Assembly: GCF_026339955.1 (NCBI RefSeq)
Contig: NZ_JAPEPW010000002.1
Location: forward strand, 1,240,001-1,304,000
Reading direction: 5' to 3'
DNA from: Streptomyces sp. NBC_01549
Lineage (GTDB): Bacteria > Actinomycetota > Actinomycetes > Streptomycetales > Streptomycetaceae
DNA: 64,000 bases
Position 1 is the first letter of the stretch; each line of letters begins with the position of its first letter. Shown in pieces: positions 23,761 to 32,344 of the stretch. The notes beneath the pieces are model-generated. The model was not told where the DNA came from, did not search any database, and saw only the letters and a list, made by a program, of their open reading frames with translations. Both the position numbers and the translations under genes were made by a program.

Positions 23761-25208
23761 ACGGTGGCGGGCTCCTTGTCGGCGTCGTCGGCCGCGTCGG
23801 CGTACTGCTCGCGGATCTGCTTGTCGCCGAACGGCCAGATGCGCTCCTTGCGGGCCCACGCCAGGAAGACCAGCCCGCCCAGGGCGACCCAGGCCAGCGA
23901 CCACTCGATGGGGCGGCGACCGGGGGCGTTGTGATCGGCGCACACATAGATGTAGACCCACCCGGCGAAGGCCAGGACGCTGGGCAGCGGGTACAGCCAC
24001 ATCCTGTACGGGCGGTGCAACTGCGGCTGCCGTCTGCGCAGCACGGTGAGCGCGACGATCTGGGACAGCGTTTGGACCAGCACCATCACGGTGGTGAGCA
24101 GCTGGATGAGGGTGCCCATGTCGGTGTGACGGCCGATCATGAAGCCGACGGCGGTGATGACGCCCATGGTGACCAGGCCCACGGTCGGGAAGCCGTGCCT
24201 GGGGTGCAGCCGTGCGAAGGAGCGGAAGAAGACGCCGTCGCGCGCCGCGTCGTACGGCACTCGGGAGCCGGCCAGCAGGCCCGCCAGGACGGAGGCGAAG
24301 GCGGTGACCAGGATGAGGGTGGTGACGGCCTCCGCCGGGCCGCGGCCCCAGGCCTGCTCCAGGACCACCGAGGCCATCGACTGGTAGACGGCGGAGTTGG
24401 GATCGAGCATCCGGTGCCAGTCGACCGCGCCCAGCACGCCGACTTGCAGCAGCAGATAGATGACCATGACACCGAAGATGGCGGTGACCGTGGAGCGCGG
24501 CAGGGTGCGGCCGGGGTTCTTCAGCTCGCTGCCGAGGTAGGCGGCAGTGTTGTAGCCGAGGTAGTCGTACACGCCCACCGCGAGGCCGGCCCCGAAACCG
24601 GTCCAGAACTTGCCGCCGAGCAGGTCGAAGGCGCCGGCCGGGTAGCTGAACGCGTTGTCGGCGTGGAAGTGCGAGTACGCGGCGACCAGGACGAGCGCCA
24701 CCGCGAGCAGCATGACGACCCACATGGCCGTGGTCAGCCGGGCGATGGAGTCGACCCTGCGCCACAGCAGTCCCACGATGAGGACGATCAGGGCGAGTCC
24801 GACGAGGTCTCCCGAGTTCGAGCCCATCGACGGCCACAGGTAGCCCAGGTACTGCACCAGGCCGACGATGCCGGTGGACATGATCAGGGGGACGAAGAGG
24901 ATGGCCGTCCACACGAAGAGGAAGGGCATCAGCTTGCCGGTGCGGTACTGGAACGCCTCGCGGAGGTAGACGTAGGTGCCGCCAGCGCCCGGCATGGCGG
25001 CGCCGAGCTCCGCCCACACCAGGCCGTCGACCAGGGCGAGCAGGGCGCCGGCGATCCAGCCGATGATGGCCTGGGGGCCGCCGAACGCGGCGACCATCAA
25101 AGGGATGGTGATGAACGGGCCGACACCGACCATCTGGCTCATGTTCAAAGCGGTGGCCTGAAGCAGGCCTATACGGCGGGCCAGGCCGCCGCCGGGGGAA
25201 GTGGACAC
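23757..25208 (-). CDS. APC superfamily permease
   Basis: 483 aa from GTG 25208 (STSPGGGLARR) with GAAGG seven bases upstream. About 12 hydrophobic segments are seen. The APC signature is in LNMSQMVGVGPFITIPLM and AGGTYVYLREAFQ. The family imports amino acids, polyamines and related amines by proton or solute coupling. Finding it co-transcribed with a sugar kinase and SIS isomerase is unusual, because amino sugars normally enter by PTS or ABC systems; the substrate could be an amino sugar or amino-acid/sugar conjugate. It is the first gene of the operon, divergent from the ROK repressor with a ~110-bp shared promoter. Confidence 0.88.
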   Translation of the reverse strand: MSTSPGGGLARRIGLLQATALNMSQMVGVGPFITIPLMVAAFGGPQAIIGWIAGALLALVDGLVWAELGAAMPGAGGTYVYLREAFQYRTGKLMPFLFVWTAILFVPLIMSTGIVGLVQYLGYLWPSMGSNSGDLVGLALIVLIVGLLWRRVDSIARLTTAMWVVMLLAVALVLVAAYSHFHADNAFSYPAGAFDLLGGKFWTGFGAGLAVGVYDYLGYNTAAYLGSELKNPGRTLPRSTVTAIFGVMVIYLLLQVGVLGAVDWHRMLDPNSAVYQSMASVVLEQAWGRGPAEAVTTLILVTAFASVLAGLLAGSRVPYDAARDGVFFRSFARLHPRHGFPTVGLVTMGVITAVGFMIGRHTDMGTLIQLLTTVMVLVQTLSQIVALTVLRRRQPQLHRPYRMWLYPLPSVLAFAGWVYIYVCADHNAPGRRPIEWSLAWVALGGLVFLAWARKERIWPFGDKQIREQYADAADDADKEPATV

Positions 25209-25318
25209 GGTTGCGCCTTCGGGGAGGGGGCGGGAGTTGGGTAAATGTAACGAGTCTTTCTTTATGAATACAAGGGGTGCCGGACCACGGCTTCCGCGGC
25301 GGTGGGAGGATGGCGGCC
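25209..25318. promoter_or_regulatory. Divergent promoter region, permease operon / ROK repressor
   Basis: 110 bp shared by two divergent genes. It holds an AT-rich island (25241-25275, containing TTTCTTTATGAATACAAGG) that stands out from the GC-rich surroundings and is the best place for the promoters and the repressor's operator. No clean palindrome was found. GGGAGG before 25319 sets the repressor start. Confidence 0.5.
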
Positions 25319-26569
25319 ATGACGACGATGTTGGGCGGTCCCTCACATAGCGCGGCGCTGCGCGGGCCTGGCAGCATGCGCCGGGCCAACGAGTGGGTCG
25401 TCCTGGAGAGGCTGCGGTCGCACGCCCCGGCCTCGGCCCCCGAACTGTCCTCCGTGACCGGACTCTCCCGGCCCACCGTGAACCTGGCCCTCGCCCGGTT
25501 GGAGGAGGACAGACTCGTCCGGCAGACTGGGCGGCGTACCGGGAACGCCGGTCGGTCCGCCCGGCTGTGGGAGCCCCATGTCGACACCGGCCGGGTGATC
25601 AGTGTCGACGTCGGCGCGCAGTGGGTCCGGCTGGCCCTCGCCGACCTGGGCGGGAGGGTGCTCGACCGGCGCCGGGAGCCGTCCCGCGCCCTGAGCGCGA
25701 CCGATCTGGTCCACCAGATCTCACGGCTGGTGGCCGAACTGCTGGAGAGCAACGAGGTCACCCGGGAGCGGCTGCTCAGCACCGTCGTCGGCAGCCCCGG
25801 CATCTACGACCCCGCGTCCCAACGGCTGCGCCATGCCTCCAACCTGCCCGGCTGGGACCGCCCGACCATCGTCGGCCTGCTCACCGACGAGTTCGGCGAC
25901 AGCATCAGGTTCGAGAACGACATCGACCTGGCGGCCCTGGGGGAACAGGCGGCAGGACTCGGCTGCGGCATCCCCGACTTCGTCTACCTCTCCGTGGGCA
26001 GCGGCGTCGGGATGGGGACGATCACCGGCGGCCGACTGCACCGGGGTGCCCGCGGCGCGGCCGGCGAGATCGCCTTCCTCCTGGTCGGCGACAGCGGGGG
26101 AGAACCCCCGGAGGAGGTCAGGTCGCGCGGCGCCTTCGAGAGCGCCGCGGCCGCCGATGCGATCGTCGCTGCCGCTCGGTACGCAGGGATGGGGGAGAAC
26201 TGCACGGTCGAGGACGTCTTCACGGCGGCCCGGGCCCACCACAGCGTCGCGTCGGCGATCGTGGACCGTGAGGTCGACCTGCTCGCCAGGGCCCTGGTCG
26301 CCGTGGTGGCGTTGATCGACCCACAGCTCGTCGTCCTAGGCGGCGGGGTCGGCCGCCACGCGGAGTTCCTGCTGGAACCCCTCGGGCGCCGACTCGCCGA
26401 GCTGGTTCCGCTGCCGCTGCCCGAACTCGCGGTGTCCACCGTCGGAGAGGACGCCACCGTCATCGGCGGTGTCGCCGAGGCCGTCGACGACGCCTGGCGT
26501 CGAGCCTTCGGCGCGGGCCAGCGGCGTCGCCGGGAGGCCGAGGGGGCGGAAGGCCCCTGGCCGGGCTGA
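25319..26569 (+). CDS. ROK family transcriptional repressor (NagC-like)
   Basis: 416 aa from the ATG at 25319, nine bases after GGGAGG; an ATG only three codons earlier abuts that site. The N-terminal winged helix-turn-helix is ELSSVTGLSRPTVNLALARL, followed by a ROK sugar-binding fold (VDVGAQWVRLALADL, SVGSGVGMGTITGG, GAAGEIAFLL, VVLGGGVGRHAEFL). The kinase zinc motif is lost, as usual for repressors. It lies divergently from the permease-kinase-SIS operon and most likely controls it in response to the sugar or its phosphate. Confidence 0.9.
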   Translation: MTTMLGGPSHSAALRGPGSMRRANEWVVLERLRSHAPASAPELSSVTGLSRPTVNLALARLEEDRLVRQTGRRTGNAGRSARLWEPHVDTGRVISVDVGAQWVRLALADLGGRVLDRRREPSRALSATDLVHQISRLVAELLESNEVTRERLLSTVVGSPGIYDPASQRLRHASNLPGWDRPTIVGLLTDEFGDSIRFENDIDLAALGEQAAGLGCGIPDFVYLSVGSGVGMGTITGGRLHRGARGAAGEIAFLLVGDSGGEPPEEVRSRGAFESAAAADAIVAAARYAGMGENCTVEDVFTAARAHHSVASAIVDREVDLLARALVAVVALIDPQLVVLGGGVGRHAEFLLEPLGRRLAELVPLPLPELAVSTVGEDATVIGGVAEAVDDAWRRAFGAGQRRRREAEGAEGPWPG

Positions 26570-26603
26570 GGTACGCGGCAGACCGCCAGGACGGGAGCCG
26601 GGG

Positions 26604-26697
26604 CGGTACGCTCCACCGGCACTTCCGACGGCGCTCGGACCTCATCGCCGCCGTCTTCCGCCACGAAACCGACGCCCGCGCCAAGGCTTGCCGCCTC
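26604..26697 (+). pseudogene. TetR regulator fragment
   Basis: A ~30-codon stretch reads GGTLHRHFRRRSDLIAAVF then RHETDARA, which is the end of the TetR helix-turn-helix and the start of the next helix (the usual motif is GTLYRHFxxKxxL). There is no start and no C-terminal domain. It abuts the JetC-like remnant on the opposite strand. Confidence 0.6.
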
Positions 26698-28065
26698 CCT
26701 CGCGGCATGAACCGGTCGAAGCGCCCGCCCGGCCTTCGCGCGGGTGGCGGTCTCGGCGACGTCGACGCGCTGGGGCTCGATGGCGTGCCCGGCCGCGATA
26801 CGACGCAGGGCGCACTCGGCGACCGAGCAGGCGGCCACGGACTCGTCGTACGAGCCGTCGGCAGCGTCGCGGGTGGCACGCAGCCTCGCCGCGGCCCTGT
26901 CGAGTTCGCGCGGGGCCTGCGTGATGCCGGTGATGCGGGGCAGGGCGGCGCGGACGGCGGCGTACGCCTCCAGGGCGGCTTCCGTACGGGCCTGCGTGTG
27001 CGCCAACTCGTTGATTCGGCTGGCGAGTTCGGCCAGCAGCGCCTCGCGGGCGGCGATCCGGCGCGCGCGGGCGGTGGCGGCCGATATACGCGGACGGTGG
27101 CACCGACATACTGGGCGTGCTCCTTGGTGTGGGCACCGACCAGGACACCGGCGGCGTACCGGCCGTCCGGGCTGAGCCGCGGGGTCCCGGTGTCGAGGTC
27201 GCCGGCGACAGCGACAGCGACGGAGCGCAGTACGGCGGTAACCCGCGCGGCCGGGATCGCGGCGTTGTCCTTGGGGTCCCCGAGGTTGTCGGGGGTCTCG
27301 GGGTTCTCGTGGTTCTCGGGCCTCATGAGATCGGCAAGGCTCGGACCGCTCACCTGGGCACCGGCACGGAGATAGCCCTCGCTGTGCCTGACCGTCACGA
27401 GGGTGTCCTCGGCGGTGACGCAGGCGTCGAGGAGGCCCGACGCCTCCAGACCCGCACGCTGACGATCCGTCAGCCTGCCGTCGAAGTCGACGAGTTGCCA
27501 CAGCGGAACGCCGTCGCCGGGCGCCCTCCCCCGGCCGTCCTCAGGGGGACCCCATCTCGTGTCGCTCGGCGGCGCGTCCGCGGGCCGGGGGCGGGACGTC
27601 GTCGTGTTCGGCGGCGATCCGGTCGCGTTCGGCTTCCGCCTCGGCGCCGCGGCGCTCGACGTCGGTGCGCTGCGCGCGCAGGGAGGCGAGGGTGTCGCGC
27701 AGTTCCTGCATGGTGGGAGCGGTGGTCTCCGTGAAGGCGTCGGCGAGCGTGACCGCATCGGCCTCGCCGGTGAGTTCGAGCGCTTCGGCGAGTCGGCCCG
27801 CCCCCTCCCCCAGCCTTCGACCGGGGACCCCCTCTCGCTCCGCTTCGGCCAGGAGCGCGCCGTGTGCCCGCGTCCACTGACCGAGCGCCGTACGGGCCTG
27901 TTCGCGGGCGGGCCCGAGGGCCGTCTCGGCAGCCGTTTCGGCGGTTTCGGCCGCGGCGACGGCCTCCCGCGCGCGGTCGAGCGAGACCCGGGCGAGGTCA
28001 CGGGTCTGCTCGGCACCGCGTGCCGCCTGCCGGGCGCCGCGCGCGACCAAGCTGTGTTCGGTCAG
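26690..28065 (-). pseudogene. jetC: Wadjet JetC-like (SMC/TIGR02680) fragment, frameshifted
   Basis: About 450 codons matching the middle of TIGR02680 SMC-like proteins are spread over three frames. The first, 28065-27545, is coiled coil, ending AERDRIAAEHDDVPPPARGR. The second, 27540-27085, reads VPLWQLVDFDGRLTDRQRAG, GLLDACVTAEDTLV and TPRLSPDGRYAAGVLVGA. The third, 27095-26690, reads RARRIAAREALLAELASRIN and further coiled coil. One-base shifts occur near 27545 and 27085. Both the N-terminal ATPase half and the C-terminal half are missing, and no jetA, jetB or jetD genes are nearby. JetC normally forms the loop-extruding motor of the anti-plasmid Wadjet system; this copy cannot work. Confidence 0.6.
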
Positions 28066-28152
28066 CTTCCGCGACGGGTACCGGATCCTGTGCCCCGCGG
28101 ACGTCCCGTATCCCCCGGCGACCGCGGACCCGTCTGGTCGTGGGTTCCTCCC

Positions 28153-29132
28153 GCGCTGCCCCCTGCATCCCGTCAGCAACCGGCAGCGAGGGAAGGCGAA
28201 ACCGGCCTGGGCGAGGCCCGCGAGAAGGTCCTCATCGTCGGATGCCGGGGAGTCCAACTAGGCGACCGCAACAAGCAGTACAACCGGTACGAATACCGGT
28301 TGAGCACCCGTGTCGTGGACTTCGCGACGCTGCTGCGCAGCCGCCCGGTCAAGGACGCCCTCATCAAACTGATGCTGAAACCCGACAGCGAAATCCTTCG
28401 AGCCGATGTGATGCACGAGCTCTGTGCAGAGCGCGCCTACCTCCTGCGCAAGACGCCCATCGACCTCGGACGAGTCGAGCGCACCCCCGCCGGCCGACCG
28501 CGCAGCGCGGCTCAGCCCCCTGGCGACTACGTACTCGTCCGCGACTGTGAAGGCGTCCAGGCGGGCGACCGATGCGTGCAGCACAATGAATTCCTCTACC
28601 CCTGCCATGGATCCCGGATCAATGAGCGGGAGCTCGTGGCCGCCCGGCCCGAACTCGCCGAAGCCATCGTCGACATGATCACCGAGTACAGCCCCGCCTC
28701 CACCCCGCCCACGGTGTGGGGGGAGATCGACAACGCTCTTAACGGCATTCCCGATCCGGCACGCTTCGGGCGTGTGGTCCACGATTTCCGACGCACGTGC
28801 GTCGAAGGAGCAGACGGAGTCTCCTACGGCCGCGACAACCAGGCGACTTACACCCGCGAAGTCACCTCTTCAATGCGCCGTAACCGCGTAGAGGCCCTCC
28901 TGAACCACGAAAAGGATCGCCTCAAACGCGCCGCCAACCGTCAGGCAATACAGCAAGCCGACCGAGCCGAGCAAACCGCGAAGCGTCAGACACGCGACGA
29001 ACCTGCCTCCGCTGAACCGACCACGACGCCATCCGTCCCCGACCCCCGCCTCACACGCGATCCCGACGTCACACCCAACAGCCCTGCCTCCCGAAGCCGT
29101 CGCCGGACAACCTCACGTCCGACACGAATAGT
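28153..29132 (+). pseudogene. RHIM-motif (amyloid signalling) protein, 5' part, split by IS701
   Basis: The frame encodes two matching motifs: CRGVQLGDRNKQYNRYEY (28249-28284 core) and CEGVQAGDRCVQHNEFLY (28552-28593). Both fit the V-Q-x-G core and flanks of RHIM-like amyloid motifs used for death or immune signalling. Between them and after is helical sequence (for example DALIKLMLKPDSE and NRVEALLNHEKDRLKRAA) and a charged tail. No credible start codon is seen: the only in-frame candidate (GTG 28090) lacks a ribosome site and lies in sequence abutting the JetC fragment, so the 5' end is probably lost. The 3' end was cut by IS701 at 29132; joining it to 30524 across the duplicated AATAGT restores the frame to a stop at 30653. 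Confidence 0.65.
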
Positions 29133-29148
29133 ACTGCAACCGCATCTG
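29133..29148 (+). repeat. Left inverted repeat of the IS701 element
   Basis: ACTGCAACCGCATCTG, preceded by target duplication AATAGT at 29127-29132. Confidence 0.9.
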
Positions 29149-29173
29149 CCGTGACAGGTGCTGGGTTGGCTCG

Positions 29174-30376
29174 TTGTTCCGACTGTGCGATGAATCGTTG
29201 ACGGTTGAGCAGGTCGAGTCGTGGTCCGAGGGGATAGCCGGGTTCCATGCCCGGTTCGCCCACCGTTTCGGCAGGTCGGAGCCCCGCGAGCGGGCGTCGG
29301 ACTACCTGAACGGGTTGCTCGCGCCGCTTGAGAAGAAGAACGGGTGGACGCTGTCGGAGCAGGTCGGGCAGTTGCGCCCCGACGGCGTCCAGCGCCTGCT
29401 CAACCACTCCGACTGGGACGAGAACGCGGTCCGCGACGATGTCCGGGACTTCGTCGTGGAGACCATCGGCGCCAAGGACGCGGTGCTGATCGGCGACGAC
29501 ACCGGCTTCCTGAAGAAGGGCACCAAGTCCGCCGGCGTCCAGCGGCAGTACACCGGCACAGCCGGCCGCACGGAGAACAGCCAGATCGGAACATTCCTGG
29601 CCTACGCCTCCGCCAGGGGGCGGGCGTTGATCGACCGCGAGCTCTACATCCCCGTCTCCTGGACGGATGACCGTGACCGCTGCCGCGCGGCCGGGATCGA
29701 CGACGAGGTCCCCTTCGCGACCAAGAACGAGCACTTCAAGTGGATGCTGCAACGCGCCATCGACGCGGGTGTCCCGTTCGCGTGGGTCACCGCTGACGAG
29801 GCATACGGGCAGGTCAAGCACCTGCGAGTGTGGCTGGAGGAACGTCGGGTCGCGCACGTGCTGGCTACGAAGGTCAACGACACTGTGATCACCACGCACG
29901 GGGCGGACACGCGGGTGGACCAGTTGGTCGCCGCGCTGCCCCGCCAGCGGTGGAAACGAATCTCCGGCGGGGCCGGCGCGCACGGTGAGCGGATCTACGA
30001 CTGGGCGCGTGTCGCGATCCGCCCGTCCTGGGAAAACGGCTTCGGGCACTGGGTGCTGGCCCGACGCAGCGTCAGCGACCCGAGCGAGATCGCCTACTAC
30101 GTCTGCTACGGCCCGGTCGCCTCCCGACTGAAAGACCTGGTCAAAGTAGCTGCCGCGAGGTGGGCGGTCGAGGAGTGCTTCCAGACCGCGAAGGGAGAGT
30201 GCGGTCTGGACCACTACCAGGTGCGGCTCTACCGGGCCTGGTACCGCCACATCACCCTGGCCATGGCCGCCCTTGCCTACCTGACCGCCGTCCGCGCCGC
30301 AGAAGCCACAAAAGGGGCACTCTCGACGACGAGCAAGACCTCATACCCCTCAGCGTCCCGGAGATCCGCCGGTTGA
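29174..30376 (+). CDS. IS701 family transposase, C-terminus frameshifted
   Basis: 400 aa from TTG 29174, about 40 bp inside the left terminus. DDE-type core: AVLIGDDTGFLKKGTKSAGV, then PFAWVTADEAYGQ, then AARWAVEECFQTAKGECGLD. The expected C-terminus (LDDEQDLIPLSVPEIRRLMG and so on, to 30519) lies in the -1 frame. The break is at AAAAGGGG (30310-30317), after which the present frame ends in 19 unrelated residues. This is either a one-base indel that inactivates the element or a slippage site; a one-base loss is simpler. The intact protein would be about 448 aa. Confidence 0.88.
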   Translation: MFRLCDESLTVEQVESWSEGIAGFHARFAHRFGRSEPRERASDYLNGLLAPLEKKNGWTLSEQVGQLRPDGVQRLLNHSDWDENAVRDDVRDFVVETIGAKDAVLIGDDTGFLKKGTKSAGVQRQYTGTAGRTENSQIGTFLAYASARGRALIDRELYIPVSWTDDRDRCRAAGIDDEVPFATKNEHFKWMLQRAIDAGVPFAWVTADEAYGQVKHLRVWLEERRVAHVLATKVNDTVITTHGADTRVDQLVAALPRQRWKRISGGAGAHGERIYDWARVAIRPSWENGFGHWVLARRSVSDPSEIAYYVCYGPVASRLKDLVKVAAARWAVEECFQTAKGECGLDHYQVRLYRAWYRHITLAMAALAYLTAVRAAEATKGALSTTSKTSYPSASRRSAG

Positions 30377-30501
30377 TGGGCCACGTCGTCGTCACGCGCC
30401 ACTGTCACAGCAACGAGCACCATCTGCACTGGTCACGCTTCCGACGACGCAGCCAAGCCCGAGCCCGCCGCTCCCACTATAAACGCCGAGGCCACATTCT
30501 C

Positions 30502-30517
30502 CAGATGCGGTTGCAGT
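30502..30517 (-). repeat. Right inverted repeat of the IS701 element
   Basis: Exact reverse complement of the left repeat, followed by AATAGT at 30518-30523. Confidence 0.9.
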
Positions 30518-30653
30518 AATAGTCCCCGACCAACTCTTCGACCGCGCCGAACGAGACATCACCCACCCCAGTCGAGACGCCCACCCGCGCTACGACCGGC
30601 CGCACCACCCCGACCCACCCGACCGCTCCGGCCCCTCCTTGCCAGGCTTCTGA
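30518..30653 (+). pseudogene. RHIM-motif gene, 3' end after the IS701
   Basis: With one copy of AATAGT removed together with the IS, the upstream frame continues ...PTRIVPDQLFDRAERDI and on to GPSLPGF and a TGA at 30651-30653. The clean continuation, charged tail and stop support the reconstruction. Confidence 0.65.
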
Positions 30654-30889
30654 CCGTCCTCCACAGGCCGGGCAGGCTCCGACGGAGGACTACCAGCGAT
30701 CCAGCACCGCGAGCTGGGAGCTGTAGCCGACGAGGACGGGCACGTCCTCGCCCGCACGCCGTGGCGTGACCGTGCCGAGAGTGAATTCTCTCGCTCTCGA
30801 CTGCCTGCAGGTCCGCTCCACGGCCGACACCACCGAGCAGCCCGAAGGGAACGCCGCATGAGGCCCGCCGACCACACCGAGTACATCGT

Positions 30890-31713
30890 GCAGTGCATCC
30901 GGGAAGCCGGACGAGTTTCGGGGCACCGCGGGAGTCGGCCGCTTTGCCGCGGCGCATCCGCACGGCGGCGATCACCGGCCGGGAGGTGGGGGTGCAGATG
31001 GTGGCGAGCAGGGGGTGCAGGGTGCGGATGCCCTTGAACCGGCCGTATTCGGCGCCCTGTTTGGTGCGGCCGTAGACGCGTTTGTGGGTGGAGTCGACGT
31101 CGATGAACGCCTTCTCGCCACAGCCGGGCAGCAACGGGGTGTGCGCGGCCAGTTCGCGCAGGAACCTGCGGTGTACCGCGTGCAGTTGGAGGGCGTGACC
31201 GTGGGTGAAGGAGCGCAGGAAGGTGCCCAGGGTGGATGAAGCCCCGGAGTTCGGGGTTCTGGCCGATCTTCCCGGGCTTGGGGCGGGGCCGGCGGGCCTG
31301 AGTCGGGCGTGGGCGGCGTGCGGCCGGTACTGGCCGTTGACCGGGTGCCGGTTGCGGCGGATCTCGCGGCTGATGGTGGACGGGCTGCGGCCCAGCTCGG
31401 CGGCGATAGCGCGCACCGTGGCCTTCTCCCGCAGCCGGTCGGCTATGTGGATGCGGTCGGCCTCGCCCAGGTAGCGGGACAGACCCGACGAAGGCGGCGC
31501 CTCCTGATAGATCGGAGGCGCCGCCTTCTCGCGGCCTTTGTGGGCGTGGCGGCCGTTGCGCCACTTCTTGCCGGTCCGGACGTCGATACCGACGATCCGA
31601 CAGGCCTCCCTGCTGCTGTAGCCCTGCTGCATGAGCTGGAAGTATGCCGCCCGCTCCAGAGTCAGCTTCTTCCGTCCCTGCGGCTTCCGGTCCTTACGGA
31701 TCTCGAAGTCCAT
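30890..31713 (-). pseudogene. Composite remnant: IS30 transposase N-terminus joined to IS1380 fragment
   Basis: From 31713 the frame begins as an IS30-type transposase (LTLERAAYFQLMQQGYSSRE; RAIAAELGRSPSTISREIRR). Near 31240 it passes into sequence typical of IS1380 transposases (STLGTFLRSFTHGHALQL; FIDVDSTHKRVYGRTKQGAE; GIRTLHPLLATI). Beyond about 30890 the frame is lost. Two unrelated elements are therefore joined, by nested insertion followed by deletion. Neither can be active. Confidence 0.75.
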
Positions 31714-32081
31714 CGCACCCCTTCAGCTGGGGTGTTGCGACGACCACTAGAACCCAAGGGTGCGCCGGGGGCTCTTCGTTGTTCCCGTGGGAGACAGATG
31801 GGAGATAGATCTTGCTCGCCAAAGCTAACTCAGGCTAACCGAGCCTAACTCTGGCTAACATTCACCGAGCCATATCAGTGCATACCGCCCTGACCAGCCT
31901 CAACCCGAGAGACGCTCTTGATCCAGACGATCACGGTTCCCCCTCTTCTGTTGGCCCCCTGTGGCTTGCCCGCTTCACCCTGCCACGGAAACCAGCCGCT
32001 GATGAAAGAGCCGACGGCGTGGCGCCGGTGCCCCGTCCCAAAAAAAAGGGGGTCACCGGCGCCGCGTGTCCGCCCCGCGCC
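31714..32081. other. Gap with a 10-bp-spaced CTAAC array
   Basis: 368 bp without a supported gene, less GC-rich than its surroundings. The main structure is the CTAAC array listed separately. An A-run (32040-32047) lies just downstream of the small secreted-protein gene and may be part of its terminator. Confidence 0.5.
31824..31859 (-). promoter_or_regulatory. Four CTAAC/GTTAG repeats at exact 10-bp spacing
   Basis: GCTAAC, GCTAAC, CCTAAC and GCTAAC start at 31824, 31834, 31844 and 31854. The spacing equals about one helical turn, so all copies face the same side of DNA. On the minus strand GTTAGGCTCGGTTAGCC resembles half of the TTAGGTTAGGCT-type iron box bound by DmdR/IdeR. The target is unclear; the nearest gene is the small secreted protein (start at 32276, pointing toward the array) or the IS30 remnant. 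Confidence 0.45.
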
Positions 32082-32276
32082 TCAGCCGTTCTGGCCGAGC
32101 GCGGTGTCGTCCACGCCCAGGTTGTCGCTGCTGAGCGTGTGGTCGAGGCTGCTGAGCGTGTCCTTGACGGGCAGGTCGCCCAGGGAGTCGCCGTCGACGG
32201 CGTGGGACGGGGTGATCGCCGCGACGACGAACCCGGTGGCGAGGGAGGCGATGGCGAGCATGCTGCGCTTCTTCAT
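32082..32276 (-). CDS. Small secreted protein
   Basis: 64 aa. N-terminal signal peptide: MKKRS, hydrophobic MLAIASLATGFVVAAI, then a likely AxA-type cleavage (SHA). The mature part is only ~38 residues and rich in Asp, Ser and Leu with internal similarity (LSSLDHTLSSDNLGVDDTAL). No cysteines, so it is not a lantibiotic-type or disulfide peptide. Small secreted proteins like this are common in Streptomyces and function is unknown. It stands alone between the IS remnant and the ABC importer. Confidence 0.65.
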   Translation of the reverse strand: MKKRSMLAIASLATGFVVAAITPSHAVDGDSLGDLPVKDTLSSLDHTLSSDNLGVDDTALGQNG

Positions 32277-32344
32277 GCCCGGTTCAACTCCGAATGCGGC
32301 GAGGAGTCACGGGTGGGTAACGCAACTCCCACTCCCCGTCCGGA

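Larger units (their letters stand above)
29133..30517 (+). mobile_element. IS701 family insertion sequence
   Basis: 1,385 bp with perfect 16-bp terminal inverted repeats ACTGCAACCGCATCTG (29133-29148 and 30502-30517). The same 6 bp, AATAGT, flanks both ends (29127-29132 and 30518-30523), a target duplication; the repeat boundary could be shifted by one or two bases. It carries one transposase gene and interrupts the RHIM-motif gene. Confidence 0.9.

Noticed and set aside
22792..25803. A 1,003-codon minus-strand frame spanning kinase and permease
   Set aside because: Only its last 322 codons are a real gene. The rest is Arg/Pro-rich shadow of the APC permease in another frame, and the kinase has its own start at 23760.
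30310..30317. Programmed -1 frameshift in the IS701 transposase as an established feature
   Set aside because: A-AAA-GGG pairs poorly after slippage and no stimulatory stem is evident. A one-base indel is simpler.
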